DNA of 64,000 nucleotides from Oceanobacillus polygoni. GTDB lineage: Bacteria > Bacillota > Bacilli > Bacillales > Amphibacillaceae. Shown here piece by piece: positions 42,112-50,233 of this stretch. The stretch covers positions 1 through 64,000 of the forward strand of contig NZ_PIJY01000018.1 in NCBI RefSeq assembly GCF_008304605.1, read 5' to 3'. The position numbers and the translations under genes were made by a program. Under the pieces are notes generated by a model. The model was not told the origin of the DNA. It did not search any database and saw nothing but the letters and a program-made list of their open reading frames with translations. Within the stretch, counting starts at the first letter, position 1. Each line of letters starts with the position of its first letter.

Positions 42112-42270
42112 TTGAGTATTAATAAAAAATTAAAAGCAGTAGAGAAGGGTCAAAGAAAAGGTTGTGGATGTGGGCCAAGTGGAGTTTTAAAGTCACGTCG
42201 CCTCGATGGTACATCGAATACAAGTTGGGGAGTCAATCAAAAACCAATTAAAGCAAAATCGTTACGATAA
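42112..42270 (+). CDS. 52-residue basic protein with Cys-Gly-Cys-Gly motif
   Basis: A small protein rich in Lys, Ser and Gly with KGCGCGPSG near residue 17 and a basic end. TTG start after AGGTGA, under a SigK promoter and followed by a strong terminator, so it is a separate sporulation gene. No family recognised. Like the 48-residue Cys-Cys peptide on the other side of the locus it may be crosslinked into the spore surface; that is inference. Confidence 0.55.
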   Translation: MSINKKLKAVEKGQRKGCGCGPSGVLKSRRLDGTSNTSWGVNQKPIKAKSLR

Positions 42271-42296
42271 TTTCTTAACAAGAAATCAATTGAAAT

Positions 42297-42333
42297 AATA
42301 ACAAACCAATGGCAATACCATTGGTTTGTTATT
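42297..42333. terminator. Strong terminator between the small Cys gene and the sigma factor gene
   Basis: AATAACAAACCAATGG pairs perfectly with CCATTGGTTTGTTATT around a five-base loop, and works in both directions. Confidence 0.88.
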
Positions 42334-42423
42334 TAAGTGGTTCATCATAGGGCAGATTGCAATATAGAAAGATTGTTTAGAATATGGACATTTTATCTAA
42401 TAAGTTATCTTTTGAAATCCTAT

Positions 42424-42999
42424 CTAGCTATAGTCATCAATAATCCATCCGATTTTTTCACGAAAGTCTGGATCTCTCAATTTTTTTCTTGTTTCCTTTC
42501 CCCAGCTTTTTACAGCTTCAACTGTTACACCTTCCTTTTCTGCAATTTCTTTAACAGACATATCGTTAAGGATGTAATAGTTTACCCATTTCCACTGCTT
42601 ATTCGTTAAATTGGTTTCTAATTGATCCCATAGTTCATCGTTCCCCAGTGTTATATCTTTAGAACCTAAGATAGGTTTGTTCGAAGCTAGCCCGGATAAG
42701 TAGTTTCCGTCATTAAATTGAAATTTATTTTTTAATGTATAATGTTTTAGCTTTTCCTGTGCTTGTACTTCCTTTCGTATTTGGTCGATCAGACGATTTT
42801 TAATCGTAAAATTAAAATAGGTACCCATCGGACCTTTATTCGGTTCATACGTTTCATATGCATTCCACAGTGCAAAAAGCCCCTCTGAGTAAAAATCCTC
42901 ATTGTTATCGCGAATTTTTAGCTGATAAATATAATAGTGAATTCGCTTTTCGTTTTGATTAACAATTTCTTCAAAAGTAAATTTGTTCCCGTTGCTCAC
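42424..42999 (-). CDS. Sigma-70-family RNA polymerase sigma factor
   Basis: About 191 residues with region 2 (about 14-80: QNEKRIHYYIYQLKI, then FYSEGLFALWNAYETY) and region 4 (about 135-180: WKWVNYYILNDMSVKEIAEK followed by the recognition helix TVEAVKSWGKETRKKLRD). No regions 1.2 or 3 are evident, so it is ECF-like or competence-sigma-like. No anti-sigma gene is next to it. The frame has an ATG 15 bases upstream, but GGAGATG lies eight bases before this GTG, which I prefer. It flanks the spore-glycan locus; a control link is possible but unproven. Confidence 0.75.
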   Translation of the reverse strand: MSNGNKFTFEEIVNQNEKRIHYYIYQLKIRDNNEDFYSEGLFALWNAYETYEPNKGPMGTYFNFTIKNRLIDQIRKEVQAQEKLKHYTLKNKFQFNDGNYLSGLASNKPILGSKDITLGNDELWDQLETNLTNKQWKWVNYYILNDMSVKEIAEKEGVTVEAVKSWGKETRKKLRDPDFREKIGWIIDDYS

Positions 43000-43279
43000 A
43001 AAAATCATCTCCATTCTCTTGAATGTTATTTCAACTAATGTTCTTGTTATAACTACAATCGAAATGAAATTTGCTTAAGGGGTATAAAAAATAAAAAGTC
43101 ATGTAAAACATGTTGATATGTTATTTTAAAATGTCTCCTGCTATAATCATGAGTAAGTATGTTTTATCTCAGATTAAAGTATTTTAGGCTACTGGTTAAA
43201 GCTTGGTTATGTTTGTTTTATATAAGTGAAAACGTTATCTTCGAGTGTGAGCTATACATGTGGGATTGGGGGAAAAAAT

Positions 43280-44887
43280 ATGAGCGATTTAAAATGGAAT
43301 CGTCCGGAAAAGTTACGTGCGCTATTAGCGGAAGTTGTAAGCTGGAAAAGTATGACGCTTTCAGAAGGGGAGCGACAATTCCCTATAAAGCTACAAGCAA
43401 AGTTACAGGACTTGGCGTATTTTCAGAAAAACCCAGATAATTTGGCATTACATGATGCAGATTTAAGAAGAAAGTTTTTAACAGCCTTATATAAACATCC
43501 CGATGCAAAAGAAACAATTTGTCTTTTGAGCCATTTCGATACAGTGAATACAGAAGAATATGGCTTTTTAGAACCATTAGCTACGCAGCCTGAGGAACTT
43601 ACAAAAGTATTGTTAGAAAATCAAGAAGCACTACCAAAAGATGTACAAAAGGATTTGGAATCCGGTGACTATTTATTTGGACGGGGAACCATGGACATGA
43701 AAATGGGGCTCGTTATGCATATGAGCTTAATTGAAAAAGCAACGATCGAAAAATGGCCAATCAATTTGTTATTATTAACCGTCCCTGATGAGGAAGTAAA
43801 TTCTTCGGGAATGCGCCATGCTGTTCCCATACTTTTAGAACTGCAAAAGGCGCATCAGCTTAGCTATAAATTATTTTTAAATAGTGAACCGGTTTTCACA
43901 CAAGAACCAATGGATCCAGCACATTATTTATATACTGGTACGATGGGGAAATTACTCTCCGCTGCTTTGTTTTATGGGAAGGAGACACATGCTGGTGAGC
44001 CATTGAGTGGGATGACGTCCCCATATATTTCTTCCTTTTTGACGCGGGAAATGGAATGGAATGACAAGTTTCAAGAAACTGTTCTAGGTGAAACAACGCC
44101 ACTTCCTGTTACGTTGCAACAAACTGATTTACGACTACTTTATTCAACGCAAACGCCTTACAGGTCTTCGGCATTATATAATATTTTTATGATGAAGCGT
44201 AGTGCAAAAGAGGTATTGGATATTTTCGAAAGCGTGGCTCAAACAGCTGCAGATAAGTGCAATGAAACATACACGAAAATTTGTAAGAAGCACGATGTAG
44301 AGCCAATCGGCAAGGTAAAAGTTATTCGTTATAAGGATCTATTAAACTATGCAATGAAGAAGTTAGGAGAAACCTTCGTTAACGAGGTAAAAGCGGATAT
44401 TCAGTATGTGGAAGGCTGGGATGAGCGTGAAAAGTCACTTCGCATAACGGATAAATTAATGCTTCAATGCCAAGAGCTTGCTCCAGCAATTGTGATACTT
44501 TTAGCACCACCGTATTATCCAGCAGTAAATTCAACTGGTAATGAACTTGTTGAAGCTTGTACAGCATTCGTTAAAAAGTTAGCAAATGAGAAATTTAATT
44601 TACCGATGAAACGAATTCATTACTTTAATGGACTTTGTGATCTAAGCTATGTCAACTATGCTGGGAGAGCAGATGGCTGGACTGCGTTTGAAGAGAATAC
44701 ACCGGTATGGGGAGATAGTTATACAATTCCATTTGAAGGAATGCAGAAGTTAAATGCACCAGTACTTAATGTTGGTCCATTTGGTCACGATGCACATAAA
44801 CGTACAGAACGTCTAAATATAAAAAATGCGTTTGAAGAATTTCCTGTTATGATGGAGGCACTGATTCATGAGATTGCTAGAATGTAG
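43280..44887 (+). CDS. M20-family peptidase, RocB-like
   Basis: A 535-residue member of the RocB-type branch of M20 metallopeptidases. Metal-site motifs are in order: LSHFDTVN (near residue 90), FGRGTMDMKMG (near 135), PDEEVNSSGM (near 172), NSEP near 202 and FGHDAHKRTERLN near the C-terminus. B. subtilis RocB belongs to arginine use, but no roc genes are nearby, so the substrate is open. An upstream in-frame ATG is rejected because GGGGGAAA precedes this one. Single gene. Confidence 0.85.
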   Translation: MSDLKWNRPEKLRALLAEVVSWKSMTLSEGERQFPIKLQAKLQDLAYFQKNPDNLALHDADLRRKFLTALYKHPDAKETICLLSHFDTVNTEEYGFLEPLATQPEELTKVLLENQEALPKDVQKDLESGDYLFGRGTMDMKMGLVMHMSLIEKATIEKWPINLLLLTVPDEEVNSSGMRHAVPILLELQKAHQLSYKLFLNSEPVFTQEPMDPAHYLYTGTMGKLLSAALFYGKETHAGEPLSGMTSPYISSFLTREMEWNDKFQETVLGETTPLPVTLQQTDLRLLYSTQTPYRSSALYNIFMMKRSAKEVLDIFESVAQTAADKCNETYTKICKKHDVEPIGKVKVIRYKDLLNYAMKKLGETFVNEVKADIQYVEGWDEREKSLRITDKLMLQCQELAPAIVILLAPPYYPAVNSTGNELVEACTAFVKKLANEKFNLPMKRIHYFNGLCDLSYVNYAGRADGWTAFEENTPVWGDSYTIPFEGMQKLNAPVLNVGPFGHDAHKRTERLNIKNAFEEFPVMMEALIHEIARM

Positions 44888-45122
44888 TACAGTGATTGAT
44901 TAATGGATGTTTGAATAGTTGAAATCGTTCTTGTAGAAGATTTTAAGTTGAGTATCGAAGAGAAGCGCTCCCGTTTCAAGTGCGTCCCATTACTATAGAA
45001 CACATTCAAATTTTTAACGAAACATGTTGTATTTTTTTCAGTATATATCCCCCTGAAATGTGTAACTGATATGTAACTTTATACATTTATCATGGCAACA
45101 TCTGAAGAAATGGGGGATTGAT

Positions 45123-46118
45123 ATGATTCAGCGAATAGGCATGTTTCTATTGGTTATTCTTGTGATGAGTTTTTCGATGTATGTCCCAAAGGGAGCGGAA
45201 GCATCGGGAAACTTAATTTCTGGAACATATGGTGGAAAAGATTATAAGCTGTACGTACCGAGTAATTATGATGGTACGGAGAATTATCCTCTAATGGTGA
45301 TGCTTCATGGATGTACGCAGGATGCAGATCAATTTATAGCAAGCACTAATATGAATGCGCTTTCGGAAGAGGGAGGTTTTTTAGTACTTTATCCAGAACA
45401 AAATACAGCAGCTAATTATAGCAGGTGTTGGAACTGGTTTGAACCAGCACATCAAAATAGGGAATCAGGAGAACTAAGTGTGCTAGTGGGTATGGTAAAT
45501 ATGGTGAAAACAGATTATATGGTGAACGATGATCAGGTTTTTGTTACTGGTCTTTCTGCTGGGGGCGCGATGAGTGTTCTACTAGCAGCTGCATATCCAG
45601 ATGTATTTTCAGGAGTTGCGGTTGCGGCAGGTCTTGAATATAAAGCTGCTAGGAGTACGGTGGAAGCTGTTATGGCAATGATGAATGGTGGCCCTAATCC
45701 TGTTCTCCAAGGAAGAGGAGCCTATGAAGCAATGGGAGCATTTGCCAAGCCAGTTCCGGTTATCGTTTTTCATGGAACTTCTGATTTCACGGTAAGACCG
45801 GTCAACGGGGACCAAGTTACTACACAATGGACCGTAACCAATAGTTTAGCAGCAAGTGGAACGGAAGATGGTTGGATGGATGATATACCAGATTCAGTAG
45901 AGAATGATCAGGTTCCAAATGGGAAAAATTATACGGTTTATGACTATCATAACGAAGCAGGAAATCCTTGGGTTCGAAAAGTTATCGTAGAAGGAATGGG
46001 TCACGCCTGGAGTGGGGGAAGTACAGAGGGGACTTATGTTGATTCAGCCGGTCCCGATGCTACTACAATGATATGGGATTTCTTTCAATCCCATTTTGAT
46101 GATAAACCTGAGCCCTGA
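45123..46118 (+). CDS. Secreted PHB-depolymerase-type esterase
   Basis: An extracellular alpha/beta hydrolase of about 331 residues in the PHB depolymerase/feruloyl esterase family. A Sec signal peptide ends after EA-SG near residue 29. The oxyanion loop MLHGCTQDADQF (near 59), nucleophile elbow GLSAGGAMS (near 142), acid in HGTSDFTVRP (near 220) and catalytic His in GMGHAWSGG (near 296) are all present. No substrate-binding domain is attached. Substrate may be a short polyester, acetyl-xylan or feruloyl ester. Stand-alone gene with its own terminator. Confidence 0.85.
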   Translation: MIQRIGMFLLVILVMSFSMYVPKGAEASGNLISGTYGGKDYKLYVPSNYDGTENYPLMVMLHGCTQDADQFIASTNMNALSEEGGFLVLYPEQNTAANYSRCWNWFEPAHQNRESGELSVLVGMVNMVKTDYMVNDDQVFVTGLSAGGAMSVLLAAAYPDVFSGVAVAAGLEYKAARSTVEAVMAMMNGGPNPVLQGRGAYEAMGAFAKPVPVIVFHGTSDFTVRPVNGDQVTTQWTVTNSLAASGTEDGWMDDIPDSVENDQVPNGKNYTVYDYHNEAGNPWVRKVIVEGMGHAWSGGSTEGTYVDSAGPDATTMIWDFFQSHFDDKPEP

Positions 46119-46248
46119 AGCATTGCATACAGTTGCAAATCTTGATGGAGGATCCTATGATGATACGTTTTGCGACACAGTTGGTTATTAATCATAATTA
46201 GTAAGTATGTCTAACTGAATACGTTATATTTGTGATTTGAAAAATTGG

Positions 46249-46296
46249 GGTGGTGCCTTCCATTAATTTATTTTGATGGTAGGTGCCACTTTTATT
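46249..46296 (+). terminator. Terminator downstream of the esterase gene
   Basis: GTGGTGCC pairs with GGTGCCAC (two G-U pairs), with extra pairing inside, followed by a T run. Confidence 0.65.
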
Positions 46297-46309
46297 TGTT
46301 TTGTCAAGA

Positions 46310-46632
46310 ATGATCGCCGTCGTTATAAAGGACTTTGAAAAGAGTCCAATAGCTGTTCAAGAACTCTTAGATTATGATATTATTTTATCGGAATTTACAC
46401 ATGGGCTGGTGGAGATGTACCGTTAGACGTAGAAGATATTTATGATGGTTTGTATAATCTGAATTTTGAAGGCAAAGTATGTGGGGTATGCGGTTCCGCG
46501 GATTCTGCTTATGACAAGTATGGCAATGCAGTACATATGAATTATGAGCAATTAGAAAAGCCTGGAACAACGATGATACCAGATCGAATTATTGCAGACT
46601 TAGAACTTACTAATGAGGAATTGGAGCGTTGA
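46310..46632 (+). pseudogene. Decayed short-chain flavodoxin gene
   Basis: Two frames together resemble the middle of a flavodoxin (B. subtilis YkuN/YkuP type). The first frame gives IAVQELLDYDIIL and the second gives GIYTWAGGDVPLDVEDIYD, then GKVCGVCGSADSAYDKYG, the FMN-loop region. The join after DIIL needs one inserted base, so there is a frameshift. The N-terminal FMN phosphate loop is missing, and the frame stops about 25 residues early at LTNEELER. It is therefore non-functional as flavodoxin. Confidence 0.75.
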
Positions 46633-46755
46633 AAAAAATAGTCCATACTGCTTGTTCAGAACGATACATAATTTGTAGCTGAAACGGTTTTCTGCATTTC
46701 GATTTAATTTTTGAGCAGAAAGGAGTATAATTGATAGAGTATGGGGGTGACATAG

Positions 46756-46980
46756 ATGGGTATCGCAAATATAGGAATTCCAGGTCTAATCCTGATTGTA
46801 ATTCTTGCGTTAATTATTTTTGGACCAAAAAAATTACCGGAAATCGGTAAGGCGGCTGGACAAACATTGCGTGAATTTAAGAGTTCTGCAAATAGTTTGA
46901 TAGATGATGATTCTTCAGATGACAATAAAGATAAAGTTAAAGAGAAAGAAAAAGAAAAAGAGGATCCAAACAAAGCATAA
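46756..46980 (+). CDS. tatA: Twin-arginine translocase subunit TatA
   Basis: A 74-residue TatA/E protein: short N-terminal TM helix (about 6-23), [14 protein letters not shown] hinge and amphipathic helix, then an acidic and Lys/Glu-rich tail. It forms the pore part of the Tat export system. No tatC lies beside it, so it must partner with a TatC encoded elsewhere. The ATG follows GGGGGTGAC, with a perfect TATAAT about 30 bases upstream but no good -35. Confidence 0.92.
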   Translation: MGIANIGIPGLILIVILALIIFGPKKLPEIGKAAGQTLREFKSSANSLIDDDSSDDNKDKVKEKEKEKEDPNKA

Positions 46981-46982
46981 AA

Positions 46983-47012
46983 AATGCCAGAATCAATGTT
47001 GATTCTGGCATT
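46983..47012. terminator. Terminator between tatA and the GGDEF-EAL gene
   Basis: AATGCCAGAATCA and TGATTCTGGCATT form a perfect stem directly after the tatA stop; it can serve both convergent genes. Confidence 0.85.
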
Positions 47013-47042
47013 CCTTTGTGTTCAGGTTCTATTGATAACCGG

Positions 47043-48740
47043 TTAGCCTAATTGACTGAATAGTTCCGTGATCTGCCCATCACCTATAGGTTTACTGAAA
47101 TAATAGCCTTGACCTTCGTGGCATTTTTGTTTTTTAAGATAATTTAGTTGGTCTTCACTTTCAATACCTTCAGCAATCACTCTGAAATTCAAATTCTTTC
47201 CCATACTTATGATTGTATTTGCTATAATTTCGCCGTCTCTGTCTAAATCATCGATAAAAGACTTGTCGATTTTTAGAGTATCAATTGGTAGCCGCTTCAA
47301 ATAGCTTAATGAAGAGTAGCCTGTTCCAAAATCGTCAATCGAGACATTGACACCAAGCTCTTTTAATTTATTAATTGTCCTTGAAGATGTTTCGATATCA
47401 AGAATGGTTCCTTCTGTTATTTCGATTTCTAAGTAAGAAGCATCCAAGAGTGATTCATTTAAGATTTCTTGTAGGTCATAAATGAATTTCTTATCCTTAA
47501 ATTGCATTGGTGAAACGTTGACACAAACACGCTGTAGCATGATTCCTTGTTCTTGCCACACTTTCATTTGGCTGCATACGGTTGCTAATATCCATTTCCC
47601 AACTGGAACAATCATACCGTTTTCTTCTAAAATAGGGATGAACTCATTTGGACCAACGAATCCTAATTTATTATTATGCCAGCGTAATAATGCTTCCACA
47701 CCAACAATTTTATTATTTCTTAGATTGACAATTGGTTGGTAGACAACTGTAAATTCATTTCGCCCGAGTGCCTCTTTTAATTCTAAGTCAATTTGGTAAT
47801 TTCGTTCGAGCAAGATATTTTGTTCCTCTGTATTAAAGCAGTATTGGTTACCACCATTTCTTTTAGCATGATACATTGCTGTGTCAGCCTGTTTCATCAA
47901 GGATTCGATGAAAGTAATGCTTGACCATTCCTTTAAAACGTATGCTTGCCTGCTAATTCCAATACTTGCGGATGTAGACATCTGTTTTTCGTCGATTTGA
48001 TAAGGTAAACGGATCTGTTTCAATATAGTTGTTGCCAATGTTTGTACAGCATGCTCTGGAAGATTATTTTTCACAATAATGATGAATTCATCTCCGCCCT
48101 GTCGAGAAATGAAGTCTGTTTCAGTCAAACATTCCTTTAGACGATTAGCAACTGCTTTAAGCATGACGTCACCAGTGTCATGACCAAAGTTATCGTTAAT
48201 GGCTTTAAAACGATCTAAATCAAGATACAAGACAGTTGCGACTTCTTGTGGTTGTAAGGGCTGATTTTCAACCCACTTGCGGAAGTGATTTCGGTTAGGT
48301 AGCTTTGTAACTGGATCTGTATATGCCATACGCTCGATATATGCCTCATGTTCTTTTCGAGTTGTAATATCATGACGTACGGAAATATATTGATATGGCA
48401 CTCCATCAGGCGTTAAAAATGGAACGATTGTAGTGTCTACCCAATAATTAGTTCCATCCTTCGCTTTATTTTTTATTTCGCCTCGCCATACATTCCCATC
48501 TTGAATCGTTTCCCATAAATCTTTAAAAAAAGAGCTCGGATGAAAGCCCGAATTAATGATATTATGATTGCTTCCAATTAATTCTGCTTCACTGTACTTT
48601 GATATTTCGCAAAATTTTTCGTTTGCATAAGTGATGGTTCCTTTATTATCTGTTATAGCAACGATTGATGAAGCGTCGAGGGCAAATTTAATATCCTTCA
48701 GTTTTTGGTATATTTGATCTAGCTTCGTTTTATGGTTCAT
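47043..48740 (-). CDS. PAS-GGDEF-EAL cyclic-di-GMP signalling protein
   Basis: A 565-residue cytoplasmic protein: PAS with PAC (about 12-135), GGDEF (about 140-300) and EAL (about 318-560). The GGDEF box reads RQGGDEF near residue 215, so diguanylate cyclase activity is possible. The EAL motifs EALLRW (near 349), EITEG, DDFGTGYSSLSYL and QGYYFSKP are intact, so phosphodiesterase activity is also likely. Which prevails cannot be told. No TM, so the PAS domain probably senses a cytoplasmic signal. Single gene. Confidence 0.92.
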   Translation of the reverse strand: MNHKTKLDQIYQKLKDIKFALDASSIVAITDNKGTITYANEKFCEISKYSEAELIGSNHNIINSGFHPSSFFKDLWETIQDGNVWRGEIKNKAKDGTNYWVDTTIVPFLTPDGVPYQYISVRHDITTRKEHEAYIERMAYTDPVTKLPNRNHFRKWVENQPLQPQEVATVLYLDLDRFKAINDNFGHDTGDVMLKAVANRLKECLTETDFISRQGGDEFIIIVKNNLPEHAVQTLATTILKQIRLPYQIDEKQMSTSASIGISRQAYVLKEWSSITFIESLMKQADTAMYHAKRNGGNQYCFNTEEQNILLERNYQIDLELKEALGRNEFTVVYQPIVNLRNNKIVGVEALLRWHNNKLGFVGPNEFIPILEENGMIVPVGKWILATVCSQMKVWQEQGIMLQRVCVNVSPMQFKDKKFIYDLQEILNESLLDASYLEIEITEGTILDIETSSRTINKLKELGVNVSIDDFGTGYSSLSYLKRLPIDTLKIDKSFIDDLDRDGEIIANTIISMGKNLNFRVIAEGIESEDQLNYLKKQKCHEGQGYYFSKPIGDGQITELFSQLG

Positions 48741-48783
48741 TTTTACTACCTCTCTCGAAACTGATTCTATAGTTAGTACTATT

Positions 48784-48813
48784 ATTATACCAGATTTATA
48801 TCTTGAAAGCCAA
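48784..48813 (-). promoter_or_regulatory. SigA-type promoter of the GGDEF-EAL gene
   Basis: On the minus strand TTGGCT, 18 bases, then a perfect TATAAT, 44 bases before the ATG. Confidence 0.55.
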
Positions 48814-48962
48814 GAAGACTCTTGAAATTAGAGGTGTATTTAGTATTTAACATGGTGGGATATTGGGCCTATGTTGGTGGTTTTATGATTTGAGTGATGT
48901 TTCTGTGTGCATGTTACAAATTTAGAGGTTGACTTATGAGGTTAGAAAAAGGAGAAAGATTG

Positions 48963-48997
48963 TAACCAAAAACCGCCTTGTAGCGATTTTCGGTTAT
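48963..48997 (-). terminator. Terminator of the cyclophilin gene
   Basis: On the minus strand ACCGAAAATCGC and GCGGTTTTTGGT pair (one mismatch) just after the stop codon. Confidence 0.65.
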
Positions 48998-49000
48998 TGT

Positions 49001-49669
49001 TTAATCTTCTGTTTTTTCAGGTTCCGGATAGCTATACCCTTTTGTATCCACTGTGATTGTTTTAATCTTTTGATCTTCTAATGGTTTATCCATTTCATCT
49101 CTTTGGGCGGCAACAATTTCATCTACTACCTCTAGACCTTCAATTACCTTACCAAATGCCGCATAGTCTCCATCGAGATGTGGCGACTGCTCTGCCATAA
49201 TGAAAAACTGTGAACCAGCTGAATCAGGGTGACTAGACCTTGCCATGGATAGTACCCCGCGTTCATGCTTTATCTCATTATCAAAACCATTTGATTGAAA
49301 CTCTCCCGGAATTGAGTAACCTGGACCACCAGTACCAATTCCTTGAGGATCACCACCTTGAATCATAAAATCTGGAATAACCCGATGGAAAATTAAGTTA
49401 TTATAAAAGTCATCTTCAATTAACGAGATAAAATTTGCCACTGTATTTGGAGCAATTTTAGGATATAGCTCAGCAATGATTTCCTCATCATTTTCCATTG
49501 TAATGGTAACAATAGGATTTTCTTCAATTGTGGAGCTGTCTGCTTGTCCCTCTGTATTATTTTCTTGTTCATTTTCTGTTTCGTTTCCACAAGCTGTTAG
49601 TATAAGAACGAAAGCTATAGCTAAGGAAATAAGATAAAACAGCTTCAGTTTTGATTTTGTATGACGCAC
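49001..49669 (-). CDS. Lipoprotein peptidyl-prolyl cis-trans isomerase (cyclophilin)
   Basis: A 222-residue cyclophilin anchored as a lipoprotein (lipobox LTAC at residues 24-27), so it acts between membrane and wall on exported proteins. After an acidic linker the cyclophilin fold (about 50-210) shows [40 protein letters not shown] and [11 protein letters not shown]. The catalytic Arg of FHRV and the FFIM segment are present. The ATG follows AAGGGGGA. Single gene. Confidence 0.92.
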   Translation of the reverse strand: MRHTKSKLKLFYLISLAIAFVLILTACGNETENEQENNTEGQADSSTIEENPIVTITMENDEEIIAELYPKIAPNTVANFISLIEDDFYNNLIFHRVIPDFMIQGGDPQGIGTGGPGYSIPGEFQSNGFDNEIKHERGVLSMARSSHPDSAGSQFFIMAEQSPHLDGDYAAFGKVIEGLEVVDEIVAAQRDEMDKPLEDQKIKTITVDTKGYSYPEPEKTED

Positions 49670-49837
49670 ATAAATCCCCCTTACATACTAAATAGATTGA
49701 ATATAGTATATCATGGGATTGATTTACATTCACAATACAAAAAGTCCTATATTTTCTTTGATTTTAAAATGTTATTCGTAAACTTCTCAGGTGTTCATTT
49801 AACATGGCTGTTATGTAGGACTAGATTTTACCAAAAA

Positions 49838-49858
49838 AAGGATGCTAGAGCATCCCTT
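49838..49858 (-). terminator. Terminator of the YjcZ-type gene
   Basis: On the minus strand GGATGC/GCATCC with seven T bases after it, about 85 bases beyond the stop. Confidence 0.65.
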
Positions 49859-49942
49859 CAAGGTTCCGTTATCTAATGAGAGGAGGAAAGAAAATAAGTT
49901 GATAAAAAAGGGAGAACACAATTTAGCCCTACATAACAACCT

Positions 49943-50044
49943 CTAGTACGACTTTCCGAAAGATGTTCCTACAATAATTAATAAGATGAAAAGAACGACA
50001 ATTAAAGCAAAGCTGCTATTGCCGCGGCCGCCACAATCACTCAT
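49943..50044 (-). CDS. YjcZ-family sporulation peptide
   Basis: A 33-residue peptide with a Gly-rich head and one membrane helix: MSDCGGRGNSS then FALIVVLFILLIIVGTSF. The pattern is the YjcZ family of small sporulation proteins seen in many Bacillaceae. GGGAGGTG lies seven bases before the ATG. Upstream on the minus strand CATATACTA (50076-50084) fits the SigK/SigE -10 box, with an imperfect -35, so sporulation expression is likely. Unlike most relatives it has a Cys at position 4. Confidence 0.8.
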   Translation of the reverse strand: MSDCGGRGNSSFALIVVLFILLIIVGTSFGKSY

Positions 50045-50233
50045 GTTTTACACCTCCCTGCCTACGTTTACACCATAGTATATGAAGGGAAGGAAACTTT
50101 GGCAGGGCGCTAGGACTAAAATTTGAAAAAAATGAATAAAAGAAATAAATGTAAGTAACTAACGAAAGGAATTAGCTGAAGGCATGTAGAAATAGTGTAA
50201 GTAAGATATGTGTTATCGAGGGAGGGGAGATAC

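Noticed and set aside
43159-43440. 93-codon plus frame overlapping the start of the RocB-like gene
   Set aside because: It is a different frame from the intact M20 peptidase and has no ribosome site or family match.
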